Source: Streptomyces lichenis
Lineage (GTDB): Bacteria > Actinomycetota > Actinomycetes > Streptomycetales > Streptomycetaceae
Direction: 5' to 3'
DNA length: 64,000 bases
NCBI RefSeq assembly: GCF_023218175.1
Contig: NZ_JALPTH010000035.1
Coordinates: forward strand, 1-64,000
Below the pieces are notes generated by a model. The model saw nothing but the letters and a program-made list of their open reading frames with translations, had not been told where the DNA came from and made no database searches. Positions 1-8,228 of the stretch are shown one piece after another (position 1 is the first letter of the stretch; every line of letters begins with the position of its first letter). Made by a program: the position numbers and the translations under genes.

Positions 1-29
1 GCTCTTCCGATCGGGGGGGGGGGGGGGGG
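1..29. other. Sequencing adapter remnant and poly-G run at contig end
   Basis: Bases 1-12 read GCTCTTCCGATC, which is the 3' end of the common Illumina adapter. They are followed by 17 consecutive G (13-29), the usual signature of dark cycles on two-colour instruments. This is assembly artefact rather than genome, and the G-rich bases up to about 45 are also doubtful. The true chromosome continues beyond this end. Confidence 0.88.
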
Positions 30-1782
30 TGGCGGGGGGGGGGGCGGTGTGCGGGGTGGGGTCCGGGGTGCGGTCGGCGGCGACCAGGCGGGCGTAGAGG
101 CCGCCGGCGGCGAGCAGGGTGCGGTGGTCGCCGACCGCGTCCACCCGGCCGCGGTCCAGGACGACGATCCGGTCCGCGTCCCGTACCGAGGACAGCCGGT
201 GGGCGACGATCAGGCAGGTGCGGCCGCGGGCGGCGGACCGCAGGGCGGCGCCGATATGGGCCTGGCGGTTCTCGTCCACGGCGCTGGTGGCCTCGTCCAG
301 GACGAGGACCGGGGCGTCGGCGAGGAGGGCGCGGGCGAGGGCGAGCCGTTGGCGCTGGCCACCGGAGAGGGTGGCGCCGCGTTCGCCGAGGACGGTGGCG
401 TAGCCGTCGGGCAGGGTGAGCAGTTCGTCGTGGACGCCGGCGGCGCGGGCGGCGGCGTGCAGTTCCCGCTCGGTGGCGTCGGGGCGGGCCAGACGCAGGT
501 TGTCGGCGACGGAGCCGTGGAAGAGGTAGGTGTCCTGGGAGACGACGGCGATGCCGTGGCGCAGGGCGGCCAGCGGGTGGTCCCGGATGTCGGTGCCGTC
601 GAGCAGCACCCGCCCGGCGTCCGGGTCGTGGCGCCGCAGCAGGGTGCCGAGGAGGGTGGACTTGCCGGCGCCGGAGGGGCCGACGATGGCGGTGGTGCGG
701 CCGCCCTCGGCGGTGAAGGCGACCTCGGTGAGCGCGGGATGGGCGGCGCCCGGGTGGCGGTAGCCGACGGAGTCGAAGCGGACGGCGGGGGCGGCCGGCC
801 AGTCGGTGGGGCGGGTGCCGGTGTCGGGTACGCCGCCCTCGGCGGTACGGAGCCGGGTGAGGCCGTCGGCGGCGGAGACGCCGAGGTGGCCGGCGTGCCA
901 GGCGCGGGAGAGGTCGCGGACCGGGCGGAAGCACTCGGCGGTCAGCATCAGCAGCAGATAGGCGCCGGTGGGGGCGAGTTGCCCGGTGGCGGCGGACCAG
1001 CAGGCGACCAGCGCGGCCGCGAGGGCGCCGCCTTGGAGGGCGAGGTCGGTGAGGGCGGTGTCGACCAGGGAGACCCGCAGTTTGGCGACGGTGGCGCGGT
1101 GCAGGGCGCCGGAGGCGGTGGCGAGCCGGGCCCGGGTGCGGTCGACGGCGCCCGCGGCCCGCAGGGCGGGCATGGCCTGGAGGGCTTCCAGGAAGTCGGC
1201 GGCGAGGGATTCGTACGCTCCCCAGTGCTGCTGGTCGCGGCGGCGCAGCAGCCGGTCCCAGAGGCGGGGGGCGAGCACGGCGAGCAGGACGGCGGGGGCC
1301 AGGGCGAGGGCGGCGAGGGGTTCCACGGCGGCGGTGGCGGCGAGCAGCAGGGGCGGCAGGGCGCAGGTGACCAGCGCTTGCGGCAGATAGCGGGAGACAT
1401 AGGCGTCCACGCCCTCGACGCCGTCCACCAGCACCGCCCGCAGCGCCCCGGCCCGGTCTTCGGCGCGGGCCGGGCCGCCGGTGCGGCCGAGGTGGGCCAG
1501 CAGTTCGTCGCGGAGGCGGACGCGGACCAGGGCCCCGGCCCGGACGGCGAGGGCGCGCTGCCGGTGGCTGAGCACGGCCCGCGCGAGTACGGCGGCCAGC
1601 ACCCCGGCGAGCAGGGCGGGCAACTGTCCGGTGTCGCCGCGGGCGATGGAGGCCAGGGCGAGGGCGAGCAGCACCGCCTGCCCCAGCTGGGTGAGGGCGA
1701 CGGCGGCGAGCAGCCCGGTGGCGGCGAGCAGCGGCCCGCGTGCCGGGCGGGCGGCGCGCAGCAGCTCGGGGTGGAGCATCAT
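1..1782 (-). CDS. ABC exporter, fused permease-ATPase (3' end truncated by contig end)
   Basis: This is a half-transporter with about 300 residues of membrane domain followed by a nucleotide-binding domain. The ATPase part shows Walker A GPSGAGKST near residue 367, signature LSGGQRQRLALARALL near 470 and Walker B VLVLDEATSAVD just after. The organisation resembles CydC/CydD and peptide exporters. The ATG at 1782 overlaps the stop of the dehydrogenase gene (ATGA), so it is the last visible gene of the RiPP operon. That position makes it the probable exporter of the mature peptide; this is inferred from context. The C-terminus is lost in adapter and poly-G sequence, so the last codons cannot be trusted. 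Confidence 0.85.
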   Translation of the reverse strand, partial: MMLHPELLRAARPARGPLLAATGLLAAVALTQLGQAVLLALALASIARGDTGQLPALLAGVLAAVLARAVLSHRQRALAVRAGALVRVRLRDELLAHLGRTGGPARAEDRAGALRAVLVDGVEGVDAYVSRYLPQALVTCALPPLLLAATAAVEPLAALALAPAVLLAVLAPRLWDRLLRRRDQQHWGAYESLAADFLEALQAMPALRAAGAVDRTRARLATASGALHRATVAKLRVSLVDTALTDLALQGGALAAALVACWSAATGQLAPTGAYLLLMLTAECFRPVRDLSRAWHAGHLGVSAADGLTRLRTAEGGVPDTGTRPTDWPAAPAVRFDSVGYRHPGAAHPALTEVAFTAEGGRTTAIVGPSGAGKSTLLGTLLRRHDPDAGRVLLDGTDIRDHPLAALRHGIAVVSQDTYLFHGSVADNLRLARPDATERELHAAARAAGVHDELLTLPDGYATVLGERGATLSGGQRQRLALARALLADAPVLVLDEATSAVDENRQAHIGAALRSAARGRTCLIVAHRLSSVRDADRIVVLDRGRVDAVGDHRTLLAAGGLYARLVAADRTPDPTPHTAPPPATPPPPPDRKS

Positions 1783-3059
1783 GACGGATCCCTGGGGGTG
1801 GCGGTCGGGAGGGCGGGCGGTCCGGACGGGTCGTCCTCGGTGCGGCCGAGGGCGAGTCCGTGCAGCACCCAGTCGCGGTCGGCCGGTCCGCCGAGCGCGG
1901 CCCCGAGATCGGCGCGCTGCCAGGAGCCGACGGGTCGGGACCTCAGTCCGAGGGCGGCGGCGGCGAGTTGGGCGTGGCCCATGGCGTAGCCGGCGCCGAG
2001 GTGGGCGGCGCGGATGGCGGCGGGCGGCGCGTCGCCGGGGCAGCCGTGGGCGAGCAGCAAGGCGCCGCTGTCGGCGATCCAGTCCTGGCGGGCCGCCCAG
2101 GCGGCGAGGGTGGGGCGGGCCTCCCCGGTGGCGAGCAGGACCGGACCGCGTCCGTCCGGGCCGAGCCGGCGCAGACCGGGGCGGAGCCCGCCGGTGGCCG
2201 CGCACCAGGAGACGGCGGCCGGGCCGTGTTCCGTGGCCGTGCGCAGGACGGCGCCGAGTTCGGCGGCGGAGGGCGGGTGCGGGAAGCCGGGTGGGGCGCT
2301 GCGGCGCTGGAGCAGCAGGGCGTCGGCGTGGCGGGGCGCGGGGGCGGCCTGCCAGGACGGGGTGGTGCCGGGGGCGCGGGTGAGGGCGTGCAGGAGGCGG
2401 CCGGTGGGGTGCGGGGAGCGGGTGGGCGGGTCGGTGTCGGCGGCCCAGCGTTCCAGGGCGTCGGCGGGGCCCTCGGGGGTGAGTCGCAGCGCGGCGACCG
2501 GGTGGTGGCGGCCGGTGGTGGTGAGCCCGGCGGCGCGGGCGAGGAGGTCGCCGTCGGCGTCCAGGCAGAGCGCGGCGGCACCGGCGAGCGCCAGGGCGGC
2601 CGCCGTGTGGCCGGCGTCGAGCAGGAGCAGGGGCCAGCCGCGGTGGCCGTAGTGGGCGGTGGTCGGAACGGGGTCCAGGGTGAGCACGGCGAGGGTGCCG
2701 GGCGGGGCGTCGGCCGGGGCGGGGCCGGTGGGGTGGAGGCGGTGGTGGAGCGGGTCGTAGCGGTGGCGGCCGGGCGGCAGGGCGCCGCCGGGGCCGGCCA
2801 GCAGGTGGGCGGTGACCGGGTGCAGGGCGCCCGCCGAGGGTGCGGGGCGCAGCCGGCCGCGGAGGTCCTCGGGTGAGGCGGCGAGGGCGAGGCGCAGCAG
2901 CCGGTCGAGCGGTGGCGGCGGGGCGATGCCCGGGCCCCGGGGTGCGGCGGCGGCCCGGGGCAGGGCGGCCGGCGGCCGGGGGACGCGCCCGGAACGCGCC
3001 CGGGCCAGGGCGGCCGCCACCAGCGGATCGGGCGCGGGTGCGGACGCGGTACGGGGCAT
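1779..3059 (-). CDS. SagB-type (nitroreductase-fold) azoline dehydrogenase
   Basis: The protein has 426 residues and a SagB/ThcOx layout. The N-terminal half carries RPAPSAGALHP (about 71-81), a hallmark of the family. The C-terminal half restarts a nitroreductase domain with QRRSAPPGF (about 251-259). Family members use FMN to oxidise YcaO-made azolines to azoles. The chosen ATG at 3059 has GAGGA seven bases upstream. The frame stays open further upstream, but that part is Pro/Arg-rich and not protein-like. The stop overlaps the exporter start. Together with the YcaO enzyme upstream it predicts oxazole or methyloxazole formation. The substrate is an inference. Confidence 0.82.
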   Translation of the reverse strand: MPRTASAPAPDPLVAAALARARSGRVPRPPAALPRAAAAPRGPGIAPPPPLDRLLRLALAASPEDLRGRLRPAPSAGALHPVTAHLLAGPGGALPPGRHRYDPLHHRLHPTGPAPADAPPGTLAVLTLDPVPTTAHYGHRGWPLLLLDAGHTAAALALAGAAALCLDADGDLLARAAGLTTTGRHHPVAALRLTPEGPADALERWAADTDPPTRSPHPTGRLLHALTRAPGTTPSWQAAPAPRHADALLLQRRSAPPGFPHPPSAAELGAVLRTATEHGPAAVSWCAATGGLRPGLRRLGPDGRGPVLLATGEARPTLAAWAARQDWIADSGALLLAHGCPGDAPPAAIRAAHLGAGYAMGHAQLAAAALGLRSRPVGSWQRADLGAALGGPADRDWVLHGLALGRTEDDPSGPPALPTATPRDPS

Positions 3060-3389
3060 GGGGTGTCCTCGACGGAAGGCGGAAGGCGGAATGCGGAGGC
3101 GGAAACGGTGGCGTGGTGCGGTGCGGTGTGTTCGGCGGATGGGGGGCGGTGGGCTCGTGACGGAGGCGGTGCGGGGCGGTCCGTTCGGCGGACGGGGCCG
3201 GTGGGGGCGGTGGCTGTACGGGGCGGGGTTGCCGCAGTCGTCGCGGCGGCGACCGTCGGAGTGCCGGGCGGCGTCCCCGCCGTACCGGCCGGGGTTCCGC
3301 GGTGGGGGCGGGCGGGGCCGGACTCGCGGGCGCACAGGGCGGGTTGCCGCCGCGGCTATCGGGCCCGGTGGGCGCCATGGCGGGCGGGG
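3060..3389. other. Gap between YcaO and SagB-type genes
   Basis: These 330 bases hold no convincing gene on either strand. Small inverted repeats occur, for example GTCCG/CGGAC around 3179-3193, but no clear terminator is visible. It is the only sizeable break between the leader-binding gene and the exporter, so transcription probably reads through, although a separate promoter here cannot be excluded. Confidence 0.5.
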
Positions 3390-4778
3390 TCACATATGCG
3401 GCGGGGGCGCCAGGGTGAAGTCGGCGGGTCCGGCGGGCGGGCTGGTGCGCCAGCCGCGGCGGAGGGCGGCCTCGGCGAACCGGGGGCAGCCCACGTAGGC
3501 AAAGGCGGCAGGGGCGTTGGGGATCAGGCCGGAGACCAGGACGCGGGCGACCCGTAGCGGGGTCTCGGCGACGTCCTCGGTGGTCAGGTCGAAGGTGATC
3601 ACCCGATGACCTCCTTCGGCGAGGCGGGCGTCGAGCTCGGCGCGGCTGCCGTTCCGCAGGTCGGTCACCGCGATGGTGCCGAGGGCGGGTTCGGTGAAGC
3701 GGCGGGCCAGGGGGGCGGTGCGCGGGTCCAGCCAGACCTGGACATGGGCGCCGAGGTCGCGGACCCGGGCGAAGTCGGTGCCGCAGTCGTCCAGATAGCG
3801 GCGGTCGGGGCGGTGGTCCAGATAGAGGCCCGGGGCGAGCAGACCGGCCTCGATGGCGCGGAACACCCAGCCGTCGGCCTCGACGGCGCCCTGGCTGAAC
3901 ACCCAGGTGTGCACCGCCTCCAGCACCGCCTTGCGGGCGGCCTCGGCGGGGTCGAGGCGGCAGGCGAAGCCGGCGGCGTGGATGCCGAGTGCCGGGTCGT
4001 GGACGAGTGCGGCCATACATGGTGCGAACTCGGAGGGCATCTCCACGATCCAGACGTCCAGTCCGCAGCCCGCCAGATCGCGGTCGAGCCCGGGAACACT
4101 GGCCGGGTCGATGCCGCGGGTGGGGCCGTCCAGATGCCACCAGAGTTCGAGCGCGTCGCGTTCCACGATCTCCAGCAGGGCGCGTTCGACCGCGTCGTCC
4201 AGCCCCTGACCGGTGGCGATGCCCGCGTAGTTGAGATGGTGGGTACGGGGCAGGGAACGCAGCTCACCCTGGCGCCAGTTGAGGTGGGTGAGGGCGACCG
4301 GCGCCCAGCAGTCGCGGCCGTCTTCGCTGCCGCGGGCCCAGAGCGCGGGGGTGTCGGGGGTGAGGCGCTGGTAGGGGAAGCCGGGGCGGGCGTACTGCCA
4401 GTCGGCGTACCCGGGCAGCTCCTCGGGGCCGTACAACCGCAGCCCCTCGGCGCGGAGTTCGGCGGCGGTGGCCCGGCGCGGGGCGTCCGGGTGGCCGGGG
4501 GGCGGGAGCCGGTTGCCGCAGTAGCGTTCGGCGGCCTCGGCGATGGCGGCGATGCGGGCACCCTCCGGGTCTCCGAAGGTGGTGCCGAGGGAGACCCGGT
4601 CGGCGGGCCAGGCACCGAATCTGCGGGCGTCGGAGACATCGGCGGTCATCGCGGTGTAGCGGGGTGGGGCACCCTCGGGGTGGTCGACCGGGGCGACGGC
4701 GCGGATCAGTCCGCAGACCGGGTCCACCAGGGCGTCCAGCGGCAGGGGCGGCGAAGTGGGGGCGGTGGCGGTGGTCAC
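3390..4778 (-). CDS. YcaO-domain cyclodehydratase
   Basis: The product has 462 residues. YcaO proteins activate a peptide amide with ATP so that Ser, Thr or Cys side chains can cyclise to azolines. The ATP-binding signatures are visible: SLGTTFGDPEG (63-73), the EAAER motif (81-85) and a second conserved block with EIVERDALELWW (about 203-214). The C-terminus is proline-rich (APPPHM) but lacks a strict PxPxP ending. The GTG at 4778 overlaps the hydrolase stop (GTGA), so the two are translationally coupled. No E1-like domain is fused. The separate leader-binding protein at 7011-7862 should supply substrate recognition, as in split azole-peptide synthetases. Confidence 0.92.
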   Translation of the reverse strand: MTTATAPTSPPLPLDALVDPVCGLIRAVAPVDHPEGAPPRYTAMTADVSDARRFGAWPADRVSLGTTFGDPEGARIAAIAEAAERYCGNRLPPPGHPDAPRRATAAELRAEGLRLYGPEELPGYADWQYARPGFPYQRLTPDTPALWARGSEDGRDCWAPVALTHLNWRQGELRSLPRTHHLNYAGIATGQGLDDAVERALLEIVERDALELWWHLDGPTRGIDPASVPGLDRDLAGCGLDVWIVEMPSEFAPCMAALVHDPALGIHAAGFACRLDPAEAARKAVLEAVHTWVFSQGAVEADGWVFRAIEAGLLAPGLYLDHRPDRRYLDDCGTDFARVRDLGAHVQVWLDPRTAPLARRFTEPALGTIAVTDLRNGSRAELDARLAEGGHRVITFDLTTEDVAETPLRVARVLVSGLIPNAPAAFAYVGCPRFAEAALRRGWRTSPPAGPADFTLAPPPHM

Positions 4779-6280
4779 CGGCAGGTCTCCTCGGCGGGGT
4801 CGATGGGGGTGGCCCGGCCGACGGCCAGCCGCAGGGTGCTGCCGGTGGGCCGGACGGTACGGCGGGAGGCCAGCAGCCGGGTGGCGGTGACCGGGTCGGC
4901 GCCGGTGTGCGGCTGGCGGACATGGGCGGGGAAGTGGTGGCCGGCGACCTCCACCCGGAGCCGGGTGCCGGCCGGCAGCCGGCGGGCGAGCCGGCCGAGC
5001 GGCACGGTGAACGCGGCGGTGGCGCCGGGCGGGTCGGCGCGGCGTACGGCGCCGAAGGCCAGCGGGTCGGCGGTGCCGTCGGGGGCGAGCGCGACCAGCC
5101 GGACGGCCCAGTCGGCGTGCGCGGTGTCGGCACTGGCGGTGAGGGCCAGTTCGGCGGGGCCGAGCAGGTCCAGGGGCCGGTCCAGGGGCAGAGTGAGCAG
5201 CAGGCACCGGTCGGGGGTGCCACTTCTCGGGATGTCCAGGGTGTCGGAGCGTACGGGCCGGGCCGGATCGGCGGTGAACGCGGTGCCGCGCAGCGGGCGC
5301 AGCCCGTCGGGGGCGCCGAGGTGCCAGCGCCGCTCCCCCGCCGGAGCGGTGGCCCGGCACCACAGTTCGCTGCCGCCGAGGGCGACCGCCCCGGCGGCGC
5401 CCTCGGTGAGCCGGCCGGCCAGGGCGGCGCTGGCCCAGCGGGCGTAGAGGCCGCCGAGGTCGATGCGGTGGCCCGGGCGGGCCTCGGGGCCGGGTTGGGC
5501 GGTGAGGCCGTGGCCCCAGGGGCCGAGGAGCAGCCGGGCGGGGGCGCCCCAGGAGGCCCAGAGGCGGTGGGTGTCGCCGGCGAACGGGTCGCGGCTGCCA
5601 CCGACGGCGAGCAGCGGCACGGTGGCGCGGCCGGCGTGCCGCAGCAGTGGCCCGGGGCGGGGGTGCCGCCACAGCTGGGGCCAGGAGGGCAGCGGGCGGC
5701 CGAGCCGGTCCGGGAGGGCGGCGACCGGCAGGTGTTCGAGGAGCCGGGGGTCGGTGGCGAGGGCCCGGTCCAGGGCGGCGGGGTCGGAGTCGGGGCGGTC
5801 GCCGTGCGCGGCCCACCAGCCGGCGCGGGCCAGGAGGCGTTCGGGGCCGCCGGGTTCGCGGGCGGTCTCGGCGGTGCCGAGGGCGGGTACGGCGGCGATC
5901 ACGGCGTCCGGTCGGGTGGCCGCGCGGGCGGTGAGCGCCAGGGCGAGCGCGCAGTGGGCGGCGTAGGAGGCCCCGGCGGCCACCACCCGTCCGTCGCACC
6001 AGCGTTGGGCACGCAGCCAGCGCAAGGTGCCGGCGCCGTCCTCGGTCTCGTGCCGGTAGGGATGCCAGCGCCCCTCGGAGGCGTACCGGCCGCGGACGTC
6101 CTGGAGGACGGCGGCATAGCCCCGGGCCGCCCATCCGCGGGCTTCGGCCCGGTGGGCACGGCGGTCGTAGGGGGTGCGCAGCAGCACGGCCGGGTGCGGT
6201 CCGGGCGGCCCGTCGGGAAGGTGGACCTCGGTGGCGAGCCGGATGCCGTCGGCGGCGGCGACCTGCTGGACGGCGGTCAT
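4775..6280 (-). CDS. CocE/NonD-type (S15) alpha/beta hydrolase or peptidase
   Basis: The 501-residue protein has the X-Pro dipeptidyl-peptidase/CocE architecture: an alpha/beta-hydrolase half (1-260) and a C-terminal jelly-roll half. The likely triad is Ser105 in GASYAA, Asp231 in GGSRDPF and His257 in GPWGHG. The usual last glycine of the GxSYxG elbow is alanine here. The ATG at 6280 overlaps the stop of the repeat ORF, and its own stop overlaps the YcaO start. Inside a RiPP operon, leader or follower trimming is the simplest role, but ester or amide hydrolysis on the product is equally possible. There is no signal peptide, so it should act in the cytoplasm. Confidence 0.82.
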   Translation of the reverse strand: MTAVQQVAAADGIRLATEVHLPDGPPGPHPAVLLRTPYDRRAHRAEARGWAARGYAAVLQDVRGRYASEGRWHPYRHETEDGAGTLRWLRAQRWCDGRVVAAGASYAAHCALALALTARAATRPDAVIAAVPALGTAETAREPGGPERLLARAGWWAAHGDRPDSDPAALDRALATDPRLLEHLPVAALPDRLGRPLPSWPQLWRHPRPGPLLRHAGRATVPLLAVGGSRDPFAGDTHRLWASWGAPARLLLGPWGHGLTAQPGPEARPGHRIDLGGLYARWASAALAGRLTEGAAGAVALGGSELWCRATAPAGERRWHLGAPDGLRPLRGTAFTADPARPVRSDTLDIPRSGTPDRCLLLTLPLDRPLDLLGPAELALTASADTAHADWAVRLVALAPDGTADPLAFGAVRRADPPGATAAFTVPLGRLARRLPAGTRLRVEVAGHHFPAHVRQPHTGADPVTATRLLASRRTVRPTGSTLRLAVGRATPIDPAEETCR

Positions 6281-7014
6281 CGGGCGGGCCGTTCGGATCG
6301 TGCGCGGTCCACCGGGGTGGAGGGATGGGATACGTGGGCAGGGTGGGGTACGGGGCTGGGCGGGAGGGTGCGTCGGATGCGGGCCGCGCGCCGGAGGGCG
6401 GCATGATCGGCGGCGTCGGCCGCGCCTGCGACAGGGCGCGTGGCTTTGGCCTTTCGGCCGTCGAGACCGTCGTACGCCGGGCTCATCGGGCCGTCGGCAG
6501 GGCCTGTGGGGAACGCCGTCTGGGCGCGGGAACGGCCGTGGGCCGGGCTCATCGGGCCGTCGGCACGGCTCGTCGCGATGGCGGTCTGGGCGCCGGTACG
6601 GCCGCGTATCGGGTTCATCGGGCAGTCGGCAGGGCTCGTCGGGATCGCGGCGCGGGCGCCGATACGCCCGTGGGCCGGGCCCACCGGGCCGCTGGAAGGG
6701 CCCGTCGCGATCGTGGCCTGGGCGCCGGTACGGCCGCCCATCGGGCTCAACGGGCAGTCAGCAGGGCTCGTCGGGATCGCGGCGCGGGCGCCGATACGCC
6801 CGTGGGCCGGGCCCACCGGGCCGCCGATAGGGCCCGTCGCGATCGCGGCCTGGACCCCGGTACGGCCGCCCATCGGACCCATCGGGCAGTCGGCAGGGCC
6901 CGTCGCGATGGCGGTCTGGGCGCCGGTATGGCCGCCCATCGGGCCCAGCTGGCCGTCGGCAGGGCCCGTCGGGATCACTGTCGGCGCGCCGATACGGCCG
7001 TGCACCGGGCTCAT
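6277..7014 (-). CDS. Tandem 22-residue repeat protein of unknown function inside the RiPP operon
   Basis: This 245-residue ORF starts with an ATGA overlap on the leader-binding gene and ends with another on the hydrolase gene, so it sits exactly in the operon's coupling chain. Residues 3 to about 178 are eight tandem units of 22 residues, for example PMGGHTGAQTAIATGPADCP. Units 2, 4 and 6 carry the motif PADCP, giving three regularly spaced cysteines, and units alternate between HGRIGAR and GGRTGAQ types. The last 65 residues are basic and low-complexity. I do not recognise a family. It could be a multi-core precursor, a scaffold, or a meaningless in-frame minisatellite. The third reading gains weight from similar expansions elsewhere in the window. 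Confidence 0.5.
   Translation of the reverse strand: MSPVHGRIGAPTVIPTGPADGQLGPMGGHTGAQTAIATGPADCPMGPMGGRTGVQAAIATGPIGGPVGPAHGRIGARAAIPTSPADCPLSPMGGRTGAQATIATGPSSGPVGPAHGRIGARAAIPTSPADCPMNPIRGRTGAQTAIATSRADGPMSPAHGRSRAQTAFPTGPADGPMSPAYDGLDGRKAKATRPVAGAADAADHAALRRAARIRRTLPPSPVPHPAHVSHPSTPVDRARSERPAR
6480..7008 (-). repeat. 66-bp minisatellite, about eight copies
   Basis: The DNA encoding the repeat ORF is a tandem array with a 66-bp period. Recurrent words on the plus strand include TCATCGGGC, GTCGGCAGGGC, GGGCGCCGATACG and GGCGCCGGTACGGCCG. Copies differ by scattered substitutions but keep length and frame. A 132-bp higher-order period (two alternating unit types) is evident between about 6600 and 6860. 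Confidence 0.85.
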
Positions 7015-7862
7015 CGGGTCGGCTGCTTCGGCAGGGGGGCAACGTCGGGCACCGGGAGCACCGGGTGCTCGGTGACGGTGAGGTCGCGCAGGTCGAGGCG
7101 GCGGAGCCGGCGGCGTACGGGGAGGGGGCCGCGGCCAGGGTCGGCGGCGGCCCAGGCCAGGAGGTCGGCGGCGAGCAGGGCGGCGGCGAGGGCGGCCGGG
7201 GCGCCGGTGGTGGGCGGCGCGGCCTCGGGGCTGCGGTGGCCGGCCCAGTAGGCGGCGAGTTCGCGGTGGGCGGGGGTGGCGGCGAGGCGGCGGAGCCGGA
7301 TGTGCGCGGAGGTGACGTCACCGGGCCGGTCGGCGAAGGGCTCCAGCCAGAGCTGGGCGCCTTCGCGGTGGCAGCGGAGCCAGGCCGTGCCGTGCGCGGG
7401 GAGGCGGTCGGCGTCGTCCCAGAGCCCGGGCGGCACCGGCCGGTCCAGGCACCAGACGACGGCGGTGGCGGCGGCCCCGGTGCCGGATATCGCGGTGAGT
7501 TCGCCGGGGTGGGTGGGGCGTACGGTGCCGCCCTCCTCCCGTATGAGCGCGGCGAGGGGTTCGGTGAGGGCGGCGTCGCCGAGGAGGTGGACGGTGCGTC
7601 CGTCAAGGCGGCCGGGGTGGTCGGCCGGCGCGGGGGCGGCGTAACCGGCCTGCTCGAACGCGGCGATGAGGTCGGTGAGTTCCGGCGCGGGGGTGCCGCT
7701 GTCGCCGTAGGGGTGCCCGGTGAGGGCGGCGGTCAGCGCGGCGGGGTCGGTGTCCGCGGTGTCGACCCGCAGGAAGGCCCCGTCGGCGGTGCGGACGGCG
7801 AGGCCCTGCCCGGGGGCGGTGACAAGGGTGACGCCGGGGGCGAGCTGCGGGGCGCTGGCCAC
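7011..7862 (-). CDS. Probable ThiF-like leader-peptide-binding protein of azole-peptide biosynthesis
   Basis: The 283-residue protein resembles the small ocin-ThiF/TOMM leader-binding proteins that present the precursor to YcaO enzymes. This call rests mainly on size, position directly after the precursor and before YcaO, and the diverged fold: an N-terminal winged-helix-like part, then DGRTVHLLGD with alternating beta and alpha segments. The family is very divergent and no catalytic residue can be pointed to. The GTG at 7862 has AGGAG six bases upstream. The stop overlaps the repeat ORF start. Confidence 0.6.
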   Translation of the reverse strand: MASAPQLAPGVTLVTAPGQGLAVRTADGAFLRVDTADTDPAALTAALTGHPYGDSGTPAPELTDLIAAFEQAGYAAPAPADHPGRLDGRTVHLLGDAALTEPLAALIREEGGTVRPTHPGELTAISGTGAAATAVVWCLDRPVPPGLWDDADRLPAHGTAWLRCHREGAQLWLEPFADRPGDVTSAHIRLRRLAATPAHRELAAYWAGHRSPEAAPPTTGAPAALAAALLAADLLAWAAADPGRGPLPVRRRLRRLDLRDLTVTEHPVLPVPDVAPLPKQPTR

Positions 7863-7991
7863 GGGGAACTCCTGTGCCTGGTTGGGGGGGAGGGAGGGGA
7901 ACCCCCGGTCGGTGGCGCGGACGGGCGCTGCCGGCCGGGGGCGGTGCGGGCCGGCCTGGGCGATGACCCGGGCCGGCCCGCTCGGAGGGTG

Positions 7992-8126
7992 TTACTCGTT
8001 GCCGTCGGTGTCGGCGGCGGCCTGCTCGTCGAAGGGGTTCTCGACGAGGGCGTTGGAGTGGGTGGCGGACAGGTGGGCGAGCTGGCCCTGCTCGGCGATC
8101 GGGGTGAACACCTTGTTCTGGTCCAT
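7992..8126 (-). CDS. Candidate RiPP precursor peptide (44 residues)
   Basis: A 44-residue peptide starts at the ATG at 8126, with GGAGGA seven bases upstream. It opens MDQNKVFTPIAEQGQLAHLS, continues ATHSNALVENPFDE and ends in an acidic tail with five Asp/Glu in the last twelve residues. It contains no cysteine. Cyclisable residues are Thr8, Ser20, Thr22, Ser24 and Thr40. The patch HLSATHS (18-24) puts three hydroxyl residues between two histidines and is the most attractive core. Which end is leader and which is core is not evident. It lies 76 bases below a Zur-type promoter and is followed by the modification genes, which is the standard precursor position. A longer in-frame start at 8228 would run through the promoter and is unlikely. 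Confidence 0.78.
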   Translation of the reverse strand: MDQNKVFTPIAEQGQLAHLSATHSNALVENPFDEQAAADTDGNE

Positions 8127-8199
8127 GAGTTGGTCCTCCGTCGGTTCGGATGGTTCCGCTGCTGCGGATTCGCGCGGCGGTCGCCGTGCGTCGTGAGAG

Positions 8200-8228
8200 A
8201 CTCTAGTGAAAATGATTGTCATCTTCAA
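8200..8228 (-). promoter_or_regulatory. Precursor promoter with embedded Zur-type operator
   Basis: Reading the minus strand, TTGAAG (8223-8228) and TAGAGT (8200-8205) are separated by exactly 17 bases, an excellent sigma70/HrdB-type promoter for the precursor. A 21-bp palindrome fills the spacer (8207-8227): arms TGAAAATGA and TCATCTTCA around a 3-bp centre, 8 of 9 arm positions matching. This fits the Fur-family operator type bound by Zur in actinomycetes. Bound repressor would block both promoter elements. The site lies across the last codons and stop of the upstream ATPase gene, whose final residues DDNHFH are encoded by it. Confidence 0.82.

Noticed and set aside
49..2876. Long plus-strand open frames over the exporter and dehydrogenase genes
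   Set aside because: They are Gly/Val/Arg-rich mirror frames of well-formed minus-strand proteins with Walker and SagB motifs.
6480..7008. CRISPR array
   Set aside because: Units are contiguous 66-bp degenerate copies without conserved repeats separated by unique spacers, and no cas genes are nearby.
8127..8228. Longer precursor starting at 8228
   Set aside because: It would place translation start inside the -35 element and operator, and the extra residues look like random coding. The ATG at 8126 has a good ribosome-binding site.
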